DNA of 64,000 bases from Engraulis encrasicolus (taxonomy: Eukaryota; Chordata; Actinopteri; Clupeiformes; Engraulidae): contig NC_085880.1 of NCBI RefSeq assembly GCF_034702125.1, forward strand, positions 16,916,028 through 16,980,027, given 5' to 3'. Position numbers and translations under genes: made by a program. Shown piece by piece: positions 29,893 to 41,567 of this stretch (positions within the stretch are counted from its first letter, which is position 1; each line of letters starts with the position of its first letter). The notes beneath the pieces were generated by a model. The model worked only from the letters and a program-made list of their open reading frames with translations. It was not told the origin of the DNA and ran no database searches.

Positions 29893-31366
29893 TACACTGT
29901 AAAACCTTATAAGTTGAGTTTACTTACAAAAACCCAGAAAAGTGGTTGCCCTAGAAAAACTAAGTAATTATGAATGATTAAACTTACAATCTTTTGTGAC
30001 CTCAACTGTTGTATATACTCATTATATGTAAAAGTTTAAGTTAAATGTACTTAAGTCCAAATTGATTAAACCTACCATCTTCCACAGTAGTAACTGTTTA
30101 CTGTGGCCACACCACAGTTAGTTACTGTCACCCTACCCACACTACCATGATCCCGCCCCTCCATTCATCACCACAAAAGAGGTAGCTACCATGTTATTGT
30201 GGCACCTCCCATTCCTCACCATGACTGAGACAACTGTGGCATGGAACCAGACCATCACACTGCTCTCTTGTATTAATAGACCAAACTATCCATAACCACT
30301 GAGAAATTCAAGTTTCTGCAGTATTATTACCATTTCATTATTATAATCTCCTGGATGATAGTACATGAACCAGTGTGCACAGAATACTCTAGTTGAGCAT
30401 AATTAGACAATCCTGAAATGTCAAGTAAGCAACACACCAAAAAGGATACCTGCTACCACAATACTCACTACCAACTAAATACCTAGCCAGCCAACAAACC
30501 AGTCCACCAGCCAACCAAAAGAGTCAGTTGTCAGCTAGCCAGCCAAAGAGCCGGCTAACCAACTAACACTCAGTTAGTCAGCCAACTAACCAACAAACAA
30601 GTCAGTTGTATGGCTAGCCAGCTAACAAACCAGCCATACAGTCAACCAAAAGAGTCAGTTAGCCAGCCAACCAGCTGGCCAACAAACAGTCAGTTGGTCG
30701 GTCAGTTAACTCACTAACCAACAAGCCGGACAGAGAGCCAGCGAACCAGTCATTTAGGCAAGCAACTCAAGCATTGTGACAGTCTGAGTTTTTATAGAGG
30801 TGAAAGTTAACCATGTGACCAGAGTAATCAGGCATGTGGCAGCTGCAGGTAGTAATTCAATGAACCAATGTAACAGTCCTATGTACTCAAGTGAGGGCAG
30901 GTACTAATTGACAGGTTGATTGGGCACTACCATTGTTCCTGGTTGATGGTAGGCAATGTCAATTATGTCATGCAGCATTTGACTTTCAATTGTGCAATGG
31001 CACTTCACAAGATAGCCTAATTTTACTAGGTGGCAATATTCTGATTTAAAATTGGATGCTACAGCGTGGCCATATTGTCAGTTGAAATTTGAAACGATCT
31101 GTTAACATGAAACACACTGCAGGAATACATTCAACTGCCCACATCTGGGTAGAGGCCAGTTGGTGCAGCCTGAAGAAAAAGAGGCGGGGTCATAACCAAA
31201 ACTTATGAATTTAATCCATTCAACTAAAACATATTCATCTGAACAACTATTTCCTCAAATAAGTTGTCAATACTCAGTATTCTTCAGAAATGCCATCAAA
31301 CTTCTATTTTTTAGTGCATTTTAATTAGTCTTGGTAAGTACATTTGATGTCTGGGTTTACAGTGTA
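29893..31366. mobile_element. 1.5 kb DNA element with TACACTGTAAAACC ends
   Basis: TACACTGTAAAACC (29893) and GGTTTACAGTGTA (ending 31366) are inverted. No transposase. It contains a tetranucleotide-like AACC/AGCC-rich tandem block at 30465-30760. Confidence 0.65.
30465..30760. repeat. AACCAGCC-type degenerate tandem repeat
   Basis: Runs of CCAACCAAC, AGCCAGCC and GTCAGTTAG units. Confidence 0.8.
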
Positions 31367-32090
31367 CGGCCTTAGTATGCCATTCCTGAGGTGGGTTTGT
31401 AGGCAAGTGTGGAGGAAATCTGGTATATAGAATGACAGAGTAGTTAGTGCTTGCACCTAAAGGACAGTAAAAAACGAACCGTATATTATACTACTTGCAT
31501 TATACTGATATTACTATTATTACTTTTATATACTTTTATTTCTATTATATTTGCATGTTTCAGTTCTTACTTTTAATAATTCTCTTATGTTGAACGGAGA
31601 CACAGAAACTGGAGTGTGTGTGTTAGTGAGGGCAGCTACGCCAGACAGAAGAACAAAGTCTGGGCAGTTTGCCAAGTGCCAGGGCCTGGTCTTTCTTGGG
31701 TCACTATGACCAGAGCAGAACTTAGGGAAGAAAGGAAGAAAGTGTGTGTGTTAGTAGCTGCACCTGACAGAGGCCAAATCTGGGCAGTCTGCCAAATGCA
31801 GGTATACATCACTGCTTTGACGGGGAGGCTTGTATGTGGGCATGTGTGTGTGTGTATGTATGTGTGTGCCTTAACTTACATGCCTATGCCTTAAAGTAAG
31901 GAGAAGAAAAACATATTAATTAGTACATTAGGTTGGCGTTAAATTGGTTCTTATTAAAGCTCTATTTATGAAAAAGATAAAGGTGGTTATCCCTAGATAT
32001 CACCATATACTATTAGAGAGTCCCTCTCCACATACAATGTGACTGACTGAAAGTCCAAGTGAGGCCAGACCGTCGCTGGGAAGTTCCCAC
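31367..32090. other. No gene recognised
   Basis: Two short GAGCAGAACTTAGGGAAGAAAG/AGAAGAACAAAGTCTGGGCAG half-repeats at about 31640 and 31700-31790 suggest a local duplication. Otherwise featureless. Confidence 0.35.
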
Positions 32091-33300
32091 TGTAAGAGAC
32101 CAGGGGCGCGACGACCTAGAAGATTAAGGAGTGAAGATGCCTAGGTGCCTAGGACCCCTTGGATGTTCAGAAGGGTGACAGCTATAGAAATACGACTTTA
32201 GCAATTAAAACTGCTTTTGATAGTGGCCTATGGTCCTACCATACCATAAAGTATCTTCATGACAGCTAGCAACAGATGTTGTTAAACCGAAACTGCCTTG
32301 CTTGGGTGCATCCGTGTGCCCGCGTTAGGAGAAGGGGCTACGGTGGCTCCAAAAGAACAAAACGGGAGTTTCCCTGTCCATGTAGGATCACACGTAAGGT
32401 ACATATTGCAACTTCGTTAGGTCTGGACATAAGTTATAGATAACGAAGTCTAGGTGACAGGTCTGATACCAGCTCGCAGTTTTAATGAAGAAAATGATTT
32501 AAGCACCAGAGGCGTATCTAGCCACTAGGCAAGACCAGCAGCCGCTTGGGGCCCCCAAGCTCCTAGACAGTGAATAACAGCCCATACTGTACTACAGTAG
32601 TGGTGATTTTGGTGCAAATGTTCATTCTTTTGCACTTTCGCTTGGGGCCCCATCTGAACCTAGAATCGCCTCTGGAGAGCACATGATGTCACTGTTCAAA
32701 ACTAATTAAAAAACCCAAAAGACCCTTTAAAGATATTCTTTTTTGGAAAACTCCCGTCAATAAATCCACGATTGTAAAATTCCCCGACATCTCATAACGT
32801 CATCTGAGATTTGATTGGCCGAGAGGTGGTCAATCCAGGTGGACAAAGGACAGGGATTGGTCAGGTGTACAAGATGCCCCATACCTGGGAGCATAAAAGA
32901 CGACCAGTCCAGAGCTCGAGAGGATTTTTGCCAACGGAGTCCCAGAGACAACCTGACGCATCTCCTCAGTTGATCAACTTCGCGGATTGCTGTCTGGCTT
33001 TTGCAGTAAGTAATTCTCGACTTTATGGTTTTGTGGGACTTAGTTTATTGAAAAAGACTTAGTCTCAGAGAAAAACTCTGGTTCTGGGGAAACTTAGCCT
33101 CCGGGAAAAACTTTGATTTTACAAAAACTTGTTGTCTTGCTGAAATGGTTCAAGTCTAAGATGTATTGCATTGGAAACTTGTACGTTGAACTTGCTTGTA
33201 CAATGTCCCTAACCTGAGTCGAGTTAATAAAGTCTCCATCAACAAACTATGCCGGTGTATTTGCCTATTGAATGATTCGTCTAACTTATTCTTATTTTAC
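32091..33300 (+). mobile_element. Possible solo LTR
   Basis: The segment 32750-33250 has an LTR-like order: a CATAAAAG TATA-type box near 32894, about 330 bp of transcribed-looking sequence, and AATAAAG at 33226 followed by a T-rich stretch. No second copy, primer-binding site or internal gag/pol is seen and the outer limits are not certain. Confidence 0.35.
32507..32674. mobile_element. Small hAT-type MITE
   Basis: Inverted ends CAGAGGCGTATCTAG and CTAGAATCGCCTCTG. The flanks TTAAGCAC and GAGAGCAC match at five of eight bases. Confidence 0.6.
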
Positions 33301-33309
33301 CCCATATTC

Positions 33310-34560
33310 ACATGGCCTGGTGATTGACATATCGATTGGAAACCACGACAAAATGGACAAGGCCTAGTGCTTGATCCAGGCAGCTAGTGGTAGCCAATGC
33401 AGCTCGATAAATAGAGGAGTGACATGGGTCCTTTTGGGTTGATTGAATACCAAACGTGTCGCTGCATTCTGGACCATCTGCAGTGATATTATTGCACAGG
33501 CAGGTAGAACTGCCAGTAGAGAGTTGCGATAATCCATGTGAGACATGATCATGTGCTGAACCAGTAGTTGCATGTTGCGCTGCATGTTGGGTTAGTCTGG
33601 TTTTCTGTATGTTGCATAAATTGGCCGGCCTGCAGCGACTGATGGTTAGAGAATGACAGCTGGTCGTCAATAAAGATGCATGCCAACGACTTTGTTTGGG
33701 GCCAAAGTGGCAGAGCTCATCTTGAGGTTGATACTGTGAAAGATTGACTCTTTAGCTGGGAGGGATCACTAGCTCTGACTTGGACAGGTTCAGTTGTAGG
33801 TGGTGTTCCTTCATCCATGTTGACAGGTCAGTGAGGAAGGCCATGCCTGCCGAAACCATGGAGTCATCTGGCTGGAACGACAGGTACGTGCATCTGGGTG
33901 TCATTAGTATAACCAGTGATAGGAGAACCCATGTGTTCGAATGACATGTCCCAGGAGGATTATGTACATTGCTTGCAAAAGGGGCCCCAGTACTGCTCCT
34001 TGGTGTACGTATGCGGTGAGGGTGTGAGTTGAAGACAGTATTCCTTGCCATGACACATTGAAGGAGCGTCCAGAGAGGTAGGAGTTGAACCAGGAGTGGA
34101 AAGCTCTAGTGATTCCCATGGATGTGAGTATCCTCAGGAGTATATTGTGATTGACTGTGTCAAAAGCTTCTGATAGGTCTAATAGGATGATGACAGAGGA
34201 TAGTCCTTCTGTTCTTGCAGTCCTCGGGGCTTTGGTTATTGACAATAAGGCGGATTCAGTTGAGTATCCACTTCTTTACCCCTTTTTTCACCCCTTTTAC
34301 CTTAATTTGTGACAGGACAGTTATGTGATTGACAGGAAGCAAATGGGGGAGAGAGAGAGAGACAGGGAAGGGTCTGCAAAGGACCTGGACCCGGTCTGCA
34401 AAGGACTCACTATACTGAAGCCGGATTGTTTTAGGTCCAGTTGTCCGTTCTGATTTAGGAAGTTGGTGACCTGCCCTTTCCAGGGTTTTGGAGAGGAAGG
34501 GAAGCAGTGAGGCCAGGCAATAGTTTTCAAGCTTGTTTGAAGGCAGAGGGGATGGTTCCA
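33310..34560 (-). mobile_element. Degenerate LINE reverse transcriptase fragment
   Basis: Broken minus-strand frames give FLSKTLERA, LNQNGQLDLKQSGF, LDLSEAFDTVNHNILL, HQGAVLGPLL and LHWLPLA in RT order from 34560 to 33310, with frameshifts. The YADD box is lost. A SINE-like stretch of the same family as 40478 (GACAGGAAGCAAATGGGGGAGAG) interrupts it at about 34305-34390. Confidence 0.7.
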
Positions 34561-34562
34561 GA

Positions 34563-35338
34563 GGACTGTGAGGAGTTAGAGGCAGTGGAATGGGTTGACT
34601 CTTTTCGTTTTTTAGGCACCACCATCCATCAGTCACTGTCATGGAACCTGAACATCAGTCACATCATCTCAAAAGCCCACCAAAGATTATACTTCCTCAG
34701 ACAGCTAAGGAAATTATGGGTCAGTCAGGTAAGCATGATACATTTCTACCGAGCTACAATTGAAAGTGTCCTCACCTTCTCCATCCTGGTCTGGTATGGC
34801 AGCGCCACCAGCCAGGATAAGCAACAACTGGAGAGGGTGGTACGCAGGGCCTCTAAAATCATCAGTCACAGTCTTCCCACCTTAGCCTCACATTACAACA
34901 CCAGAATAGCCAGGAAAGCCAAGAACATCATCTCTGACCCCACACACCCAGCACACCATCTATTCACACTCCAACCATAAAAGATACCGCAGCATCACAT
35001 GCAATACCACACGCTTTAGGGACAGCACTACCCACAAGCCAACCGCCACTTGAACTTGAACATGCACTAGCACTTTACAGCCACTCCACTGCCTGGCCTT
35101 CTACCTCTTGCTTACCTTGCACTATGTACTGTATTATGTCTTATTGCACTTTTCAATGTTTATTTGTAAGCTTATGCGTAATTCCCTGCGATTTATGGCC
35201 CCTCTTGTTTTCTTTTCATGTTTTTTGTCTTAGCTATTTGTACTTGTGTTGTTAAATTTGTGAGCAAACCAAAAGACATTCCTAGAACTATATGTTATAC
35301 TGTTGATATGGCTACAATAAAACTTGAACTTGAACTAG
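34563..35338 (+). mobile_element. LINE 3' fragment (second family)
   Basis: The frame 34507-34980 reads DSFRFLGTTIHQSLSWNLNI, HQRLYFLRQLRKL, FYRATIESVLTFSILVWYG, the usual C-terminal end of a fish LINE ORF2. Untranslated tail follows to ATAAAACTTGAACTTGAACT. A further fragment of this kind is at 36779-37025. Confidence 0.75.
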
Positions 35339-36530
35339 ACTAGAGAGTAGGGTAAATTCACTGAGTGTTGCAGCAGAGGATGTGGTTTCTTCAGGGTGAG
35401 TTTTCAGAGGAAGAGGGAGGGTCGCAGAGTAACTGACTGATGTTTGCTATCTTATCTTTTCAGTGAAAAAGGTGGCAAAGTTGTGTGGGTTGAGGTCTGT
35501 GGCAGCAGGGGTGGGAAGAAGTGTTGAGCAATGGAATGGATACATGTGAAGGTTTCACCTTTTACACGAGATACTGTACAATGCAGCCGTCTTGCTTCCA
35601 TCTGAATGAATTAGCCATGCTTTTATTTATAGGCACATGTCCTAAAGCAGTGGTTTTCAAAATGGGGTCCGGGGACCTCTGGGGGGCTGCGAAGGGGGCC
35701 AGAGGAAATTGGATGAAAAAGCAAAACAACATAAATAACTGATTAATTGTACACCAAAATAAATAAAAAATAAGCTCAACAATGTTCCCATTAGTTAAGA
35801 ACGTCATTACTGTATTTTAATCTATTGCATCTCTGAATAATACTATTATTATCATCGTTATTTTATAAACACAGACATAGACTGGTTATGAAAGGGCTTG
35901 CACAGAAAAAAAATAGTGTGGTACGACCCATGTAGGCTATAGGGGTGCCTTGGCTTAGCCAGATTCCGTCCTACTGGTGACGCAACACCTTCGGCTCAGC
36001 TACACACAGTAGGGCCAGGAGCTTGCTCAATCCCGCTACAGCGGGATCTCCACCCACTTTGTCTGGAACCAATCAACTGAGCATTTCCAACCATCCTGGG
36101 TAGAGGCGTGTTCAAGGCAGTGACGTGGTTTAAGCAGAGACATTCTATTGGGCTAAGAAATGTTTGGTTTAAACTTCGGCACAGCCCTCAACCAGTAGCA
36201 AGCCGAGGGAGGCGGGTTAACCAGGCCATGGAAACAAAGTTCTTCCTGTATGGAAACGCTAATCGTTATAGTCCTGGTCAGACCAGAATCGCGGTACGTG
36301 ATCTGATGTCTATGAAAATCAGGAAAGCCTTGGCTGGAATTCACCGGTAAATGGGGGGTCTTGTCATGGTAAAGTTAGGGAGGTCCTGTCCTAAAGGCAC
36401 AAGGTAGGCCAAGGACTTCAAGAGCAAACCAAGGAAATACAGACACATTGAAGGGACGGGAAAGATAGAGATTCCCAGAGCACACAACACACAGTACAGT
36501 GTCAGAGAAAGAATAGTAAATTCTTGAGTA
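35339..36530. other. No gene recognised
   Basis: It holds the left end of a hAT-like MITE (CAGTGGTTTTCAAAATGGGG at 35648) without a matching right end, and a GC-richer stretch at 35920-36360 of unknown nature. Confidence 0.35.
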
Positions 36531-36539
36531 TGTTGTGTG

Positions 36540-36650
<111 letters not shown>

Positions 36651-36674
36651 TGTCAATGTCTTAATTAAATGTTT

Positions 36675-37025
36675 GTGTGCAGTGTTCAATTGTGTGCTGT
36701 GGAGTGCTGTGTCACGATGACAATGGGAGTTGGAGTTTCCCAATGGGCTTTCACTTTCACTGCATTTTCAAAAGAAAAGAGCTCCAGGCCGTAAAGGCAG
36801 CACAGATCATCGTTAACTGCCCTCCTCCCACTCTGGAACACCTTTATAACATCCACTGCCTAGAAAAGTTCAATTTCATTCTGAGAGTGAGAGACATATC
36901 ACTCTCAGGCCATAACCTGTTAAACTGCTACCATCCGGCAGATAGTTAGTCCATGAAAAGCAGGACAAACAGAGTGGGGGAAAAAAGCTTTTACCCAGCA
37001 GTTATTAGCCTTCTGCACTAAATTA
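36675..37025 (+). mobile_element. SINE tail plus LINE 3' fragment
   Basis: 36675-36765 is the tail of the 29574 SINE family. 36779-37025 encodes KAAQIIVNCPPPTLEHLYNI and a FNFILRVRD-type LINE ORF2 end. Confidence 0.6.
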
Positions 37026-37029
37026 TGAT

Positions 37030-37063
37030 ACGAAATCTACAGCATGAATGTGTGCGTGCGTGC

Positions 37064-37096
<33 letters not shown>

Positions 37097-37310
37097 TTTT
37101 CAGAGTAGTGTGTAACATCTTTTATCTTTTTAGCCTATGCCTACTTATTGCTTCACTGACTGCTCAGTATTGTGTTACACTGACAAAAAATAGGCCTATA
37201 TATCTATTCTATTCTATTCTATTCGGACAACTTAGTCAGGGATATCACCAGAACAATAGGCCTAATAATCATCCTCATCATCATCTTCATCCTCATCACC
37301 ATCATCATAC
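37030..37310. repeat. (GT)n, TTCTA and CAT/TCA microsatellites
   Basis: GT run 37050-37087, (TATTC)n at 37204-37222 and (CAT)n-like at 37266-37308. Confidence 0.85.
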
Positions 37311-37559
37311 CCAGAGGAAGAAGAATGTGTTAACTGAGTGTTGCCATTAGCAATGAATGTAACCCCTTACTTGATAACTTGCAATCCTTGTAATGTGGAT
37401 TTCCCTCTCTTTACTTCCTTCTTTTTACTTTTTCAGGCCCGACAGAACAAGTAGCCAACGTCCATTACAATGTAACTGCTTTGTAACACCATAACACGGT
37501 TTGCAAGCTATCTAGCAACACCACTGTAAACACGCACCACGTGATACAGTGCGCTTGAG

Positions 37560-37692
37560 TAGTGTGGGGATTTTGCAGAAGGCATTAATGGCGGCGTAGC
37601 TAGGGAAGCACCGGTAGCTTTAACTAGCTTGCAAGATCCACTGCGACATTAAACTGGAAGTTATGAACAACTTTGTAGTGAAGAGTCGCAAG
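37560..37692 (+). promoter_or_regulatory. phf3: Probable PHF3 promoter-proximal first exon (5' UTR)
   Basis: A moderately CpG-containing segment ends in AAG|GTGAGC at 37692/37693, a strong donor. Joined to the acceptor at 39648 it would give a non-coding exon 1, because its ATG (37663) is out of frame with PHF3. The transcription start is not determinable from sequence, so the left limit is a guess. Confidence 0.5.
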
Positions 37693-39662
37693 GTGAGCCC
37701 AATTACCATCTCTCTATGTTTAAAAGTGGTGTTTAGAGTGTTTCTGCTAAGATGTAGCTGCTATAAGGGGGCGTGAACATATGTAGCTAGTATGTGCCGT
37801 GTCTGATGGCCTAGCGAGCGAGCTAGCTAACAGATGTTTTGGTCCTTGGTCAAAATAACGAGTATTCATCAACATGCCCCTTCGAGACTGCAGTGCAAGT
37901 TAATTCTAGTATTTGTTTGTCTTGGTTGTTTTTCTACTTTTCTGTAATTTGTCCCCTTTGTGCATGATGCACCAAACATTGTAGTACACGTTTAGCTACG
38001 TATGCAGGCTATCATCAATATCGCTAATAAGATGTTTGGGAACTAGACTAAAACACATTTATAATAATACGGACTGCTAATATTTATCATGCATTACACC
38101 ATCGTAATAGTCAATAATTTATATCGTCAGTTTAGGCAATGCGTCAGATCGAACTTTGCCCCGAGAATGAATAGAGGCTGCACGCTAATGTTAGCTGGGC
38201 ACTTTAGCCCTCAGTCCTCTTGGACTGGCATGGATTGTCAACCGAGATTACACCCTCACGCGACAACAGTTGGTCAGCAAGTCTGGTTGCACTCCTGCAA
38301 CTGCAACATTCAATCCTTGATGTAGTATTACGTGCACTATTCGTATGGGCTTTATAGCTAAGTACTTTTCAGGACAACGTACTTCTCCAGTACTTGACAC
38401 TGAAGTTTGGCCTCTCAGGATAGCTAGCTAGCAGCCCAGTCTGACTAGCTCTAGCCACCGACACGGCGGTGACCCTCAAGCCGAGCGTAGTTTTAGTGTG
38501 ATGGCAACATCAGTGAGGTGGCCATCACCGCCATGCACGCGCTAACACTACTTCTACAGAACCCCCAATGTGTACATACTTTCTGCACGTGAGCTGTGGG
38601 TTGTTTATAAACCACGAGTGCGTTGTGTTTACATGTGTTAACAGGAAACGCAAGCTTGTCACTACGCTTCATTTTAACGCGGGACATGCTAACTTTTAAG
38701 CATAACCAAATCAGTTGGCTACACCATTAAAGTTAGCTAGTCACTTGCCGAGCATGAATTGCTAACACAACAATGTTCTCTTCTAGCCATGTTTATCAAG
38801 GCTTTCTCTTGTGAGGATTGACTGCACAGTTTAGATTAGTGTTGTGCAGTTTGCTCAACTGCTTGATCTTTCTATGAAATGTGTTTGTCTAATTTGCTTA
38901 TATTTTCCTAATGGGGCATTAGATCATTTTACCGCAACAGGTGTGATGCTGTCATTCAAATTTGGCTAAGCAGTTGCTTCCTGTGGTTCATATTCTAGCT
39001 AGTGTGATCGATGTGTCACTTTGTTGAATTAGTTGTTTCATGACGCATATTTGTTTTGTCTCTACTTTATTAACTTCTCTCACAATTTAAAGACTAGTAG
39101 CATTAGATTACAGGTGTGACCCTAAGATAGTGGCCTCTGGCAATTGCTTATTAGGCGACAGATAAGAGTTGGCGGTTGTCAAGTTGACTTGCGTTGAAAA
39201 GTTGCCCAGTCCCACACTTACTATGGATTCTACATTGACATAATATGTTTCTTGCCCTGACAGAGTTGTCTCACTATTTGTAACAACCTTTTGTAATGGC
39301 TGTGGGCCTACAAGACTGTATTATTAACGTTTTTTCTTACTCAGGCAAATGACATCAGACGGACAATAATGACGTCCAGCCCGGCATCGACATGGCATTA
39401 ATGTGGCCATCCACATTAATAACATTAATTAATAACATTTTCATCTTGTGGTACAGTAGCAGGGTCTGGCAGCACAGTGTTATTGAATGTTTTTAACTTT
39501 TAAGAGCAAAATTCAGTTCATTCGGTCACACTTTCAAAGCATATCCAACATATCCGCCCATGCGCCAACTTGCTAACTTAGAAGGAATAAGCTTAATGTT
39601 CTCCTCATCCTCCAGTGATATTAATGACTATTTTCTTATTCCTGCAGAACTCACAGACAGGG

Positions 39663-39706
<44 letters not shown>

Positions 39707-39740
39707 TCAGAGAGAGAGGCGTTCGTGGACAGGCAGATAG
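37663..39740 (+). other. Predicted upstream ORF in the spliced PHF3 leader
   Basis: If 37663-37692 is spliced to 39648, the ATG at 37663 opens a 40-codon uORF (MNNFVVKSRK, then NSQTGRQ, an Arg-Glu run from the AG microsatellite, and a short tail). It stops at TAG 39738-39740, 8 nt before the PHF3 ATG at 39749. A uORF ending so close would be expected to reduce main-frame initiation. This depends on exon 1 being correct. Confidence 0.45.
37693..39647 (+). other. phf3: PHF3 intron 1
   Basis: About 2 kb of largely unique AT-rich DNA ending in TTTTCTTATTCCTGCAG. No transposon with clear ends is seen. Confidence 0.5.
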
Positions 39741-39974
39741 AGGCGTTCATGGATGTAGTTGACCCCTTTACCCATTTAATCCCCAGTGAACAGTTGGATG
39801 ACTCCTTGTTGCTCGGCCAGAGGTTGGAATATGAAGTGAGCGATGAGTTTGCACCAGGTCGCAACGGGCCAGACGACTCTCTAAAGAACATGCTCAGTGA
39901 CAAGGACCCCATGCTCGGCTCTGCCAGCTCGCAGTTCCATCTGGAGGACAGCGATGACTTTGGCATCCTAACAG
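39648..39974 (+). CDS. phf3: PHF3 exon 2 (5' UTR part plus residues 1-75)
   Basis: 39648-39748 is leader sequence containing (AG)17 at 39667-39700. Coding begins at 39749. It encodes the family-specific N-terminus with SLKNMLSDKDPMLGSASSQF, almost identical to human PHF3. The donor is G|GTGTGT, phase 1. Confidence 0.88.
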
Positions 39975-40118
39975 GTGTGTTGGTGACATGAATGAATGAA
40001 TGAATGAATGCTTGAAATACAATACAGGGCCGCTTTGCTAGTAGTCCTCTCGGTCCATGATGCACACACAAGGGGTGCTGTGAACGTATGTTTGTCTTGC
40101 CAACAAATGATGCAAATG

Positions 40119-40190
<72 letters not shown>

Positions 40191-41501
40191 ACGTGTGTGT
40201 AAGTGACACGTGTGTCTGTGTGTGCGTCACTTGGCGTTTCCAGCCTGTGACCATGTACCAATGTTGTTGCTGTGCTTGGCAGGTGACGGCATAAGTGTGG
40301 TGAAGCGGGGCCGGGGCCAGTCGACTGGGGCCCGGCTCCAACGGGGGGGCAGGAGGGGCTCCAGAGGAGGACGTGGGGCCAGCAGTGCATCCATGAACAC
40401 CCCCAGCCCAGACGCACAAGGTAACATCAGAAACAAAATAATGTTTTTTTTGTAAAGATTTTTTTAGGACTTTTTATGCCTTTATTTGTGATAGTGAGAG
40501 AGGGACAGGAAAGGAGCGGGGAGAGAGAGAGACGGGGAGGGACTGGCAAATGACCTTGGCCGGAATCGAACCCGGGTCGCCGGTGTACTAAAGTTAGGCC
40601 ACGGTAGGGCACAAAATCTTAATAAGAGTAAGTGGATACACATCCCAGCTCGCTGATGCCAGGTGCAGGACAAAGGTGTATGATGGTAGAAAAAGAAGTT
40701 GTCCGCATACTTTTCCGCTTTGAAGGTTTATTCAAGTCATACAACGTTTCGACCCAACAGGGTCTTCATCAGGCTTTTAAACCTTCAAAGCGGAGCTACA
40801 GTGTGTGTGGACTTCTACTTTTTCTACAACATCACCATCAATACTGTGATGTGATGTACAAAGTCTCCCAAAAGCGGTTCCCAACTGACGGATGGACGGA
40901 CCATGGCGTGTAGTCCATGAAGCCCATTAATAACACATCTTCTTGTTAACATTTGTGCATGTGTAACAACATCAACACACTGGCTACGACGTGTACAAAG
41001 TCTCCCAAAAATGTTTTCTGACTGACCGATATAGTGGGACAAAATCAATGAATGCGATTAGAAATGGAATAATCTATGTGCATATACTGTATGCTATGAA
41101 ATATTAATGTAAAAATACCTATCGTAAATGCAACACAAACTTTGCTATTTGAAATATGGACGTAAAGGCAAAATTATCTACTGCATCAGTTTTGATAATA
41201 TCTGTGTGTGCTGCAAGATTGTGAATGCTCTGCATTGCATCACTTGTCAAGCAGGGCTGCCCAGTGCCCTTTGGCTATTTCCAATATAATTGTTTCTGAA
41301 TACATCAGCTAGTAATGGGCAAAAATACACTGCAGAGAGTCAGGCATCCTGATGGGTAAGAGCGTGAACTTTGGCTTCAGTAAATGAATGCGTAGTCTGC
41401 ACTTTCCCGTGTCTGGTGTAGCAGTTTCTACTGGTTACCTGATGTCACACACTACATTAACCTTTAGGTAACCTTTGACCTCTTGACTTTGTTTACACTG
41501 G

Positions 41502-41567
<66 letters not shown>

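Noticed and set aside
35648..35900. hAT MITE starting CAGTGGTTTTCAAAATGG
   Set aside because: Only a left end is visible, with no matching inverted right end or target duplication.
37663..37692. PHF3 translation start at ATG 37663
   Set aside because: Spliced to exon 2 it is out of frame and stops at 39740; the family N-terminus starts at 39749.
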